NCBI GenBank assembly: GCA_947646735.1
Contig: CANTFK010000868.1
Coordinates: forward strand, 62,001-126,000
DNA from: Peronospora farinosa
Lineage: Eukaryota; Oomycota; Peronosporomycetes; Peronosporales; Peronosporaceae
Reading direction: 5' to 3'
Length of the DNA stretch: 64,000 nt
Shown here: positions 63,451-64,000 of the stretch, one piece after another
Layout of the letters: each line of letters opens with the position of its first letter
Numbering within the stretch: the first letter of the stretch is position 1
Translations under genes and position numbers: made by a program
Notes under the pieces: model-generated
The model's input: the letters and a program-made list of their open reading frames with translations, nothing else
The model's database searches: none
Told to the model about the DNA's origin: nothing

Positions 63451-64000
63451 ACGGTCTGTTCTTCTCTCACAAAGCGCAGGGACTGTTTTTTTCAATGTCG
63501 ACGCGCGAAATCCGCGGTGATTCTTTCATCGGATGGGAGGGACCGATACATGCGTAACATCTGCTGTCGATGTCGATTGCAGTCCGCATTGAATAAATCA
63601 AGAAATCATGACATTGTCTTGCCTTCACATGACGGAATGTATTCTGTTGTACACCTCTACGATGCAGGTTGCATATACTCACCCACGTCTACGGCTGCCT
63701 TAACGAGGTTGAGCCTAAAGTATAATGTCTTCTCGACAAAGAAATCTTGACGTGGGTGTCATTTTCAAACTGACAGTGTTCATACAAAGATCTGTCGCAA
63801 ATGCTAATTTACTCGGCTAGGATGTAGGCCAGTTTAAGTCGATCTGGTTGATCAAATGACGATTCTGAAGTCGCTTCAAGCTCGTTCTTCCATGAATCAC
63901 TAACGTCCAGCCAGTCATTACTTTGAGAAGTACTAAATCGCTCGCAGCTTTCCGTTGTCACTTCCTTCACATCAGCAAGTTGGCGTCCGTCATTCTTATT
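63451..64000. other. Unassigned region to the window end
   Basis: No gene or repeat recognised. Confidence 0.4.

Noticed and set aside
1..64000. tRNA or rRNA genes
   Set aside because: I saw no cloverleaf or rRNA signature, though a scan by eye can miss a tRNA.

Overview
The window reads as nuclear DNA of an oomycete of the Phytophthora/downy-mildew type. The evidence is an RXLR/EER-type effector remnant, secreted phospholipase D-like genes in tandem, a very short GT-AG intron, and wall-to-wall nested Ty3/Gypsy and Ty1/Copia elements. There is no sign of bacterial organisation. Only about a quarter of the window is host sequence.

Layout. 1-4775: fragments (a TGTGGTG...CACCACA repeat, here family E; a Gypsy integrase relic; short tandem repeats; the 5' half of Gypsy family C copy C1). 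4776-11826: Gypsy family A copy A1, minus strand, 5'-truncated. 11990-18950: host island with a broken RXLR-type effector, a small secreted peptide, a dynactin-p24-like gene copy 1 and a secreted PLD-like gene copy 1 facing it tail to tail. 18952-19792: two stacked LTRs. 19854-27910: Gypsy C copy C2 with both LTRs. 28537-54801: one Ty1/Copia element bounded by a matching 6-bp target duplication (TACAGT), inflated to 26 kb by two family E repeats, a Gypsy F fragment and two inverted family A copies (A3 plus, A4 minus) fused through their 3' parts; A4 itself carries a complete 7.85-kb Gypsy B. 54969-64000: second host island with dynactin-like copy 2 (open), PLD copy 2 (same frameshift as copy 1), a candidate 46-aa spliced membrane microprotein, an intact 591-621-aa PLD-like gene, and repeat family G.

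Three observations stand out. (1) The Gypsy families A, B and C share a gag-pol junction laid out as a -1 ribosomal frameshift signal: a slippery heptamer (A AAA AAC in A and B, G GGA AAT in C), exactly 9 nt, then a stem-loop CAGTAGG(G)...(C)CCTACTG whose 5' arm contains the gag UAG stop. (2) Families A, B, C and F each carry a second gene on the opposite strand that starts just inside the 3' LTR and runs convergently into the end of pol. The B and F products are clearly homologous (REE...RVC...CFVH..E), and A shares the same layout. (3) The family A coding sequence is an almost unbroken chain of short perfect or near-perfect inverted repeats (8-13 bp stems every 20-50 nt), far more than chance would give.

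The retroelement genes work together in the usual way (Gag particle; protease, reverse transcriptase, RNase H, integrase with a C-terminal chromodomain), but most copies are broken. B has the longest open pol (1811 codons). The function of the antisense gene is unknown. Several plausible ORF starts use GTG or TTG; for host genes I chose ATG. All similarity statements are from reading the sequence and from memory of the families; no search was run.
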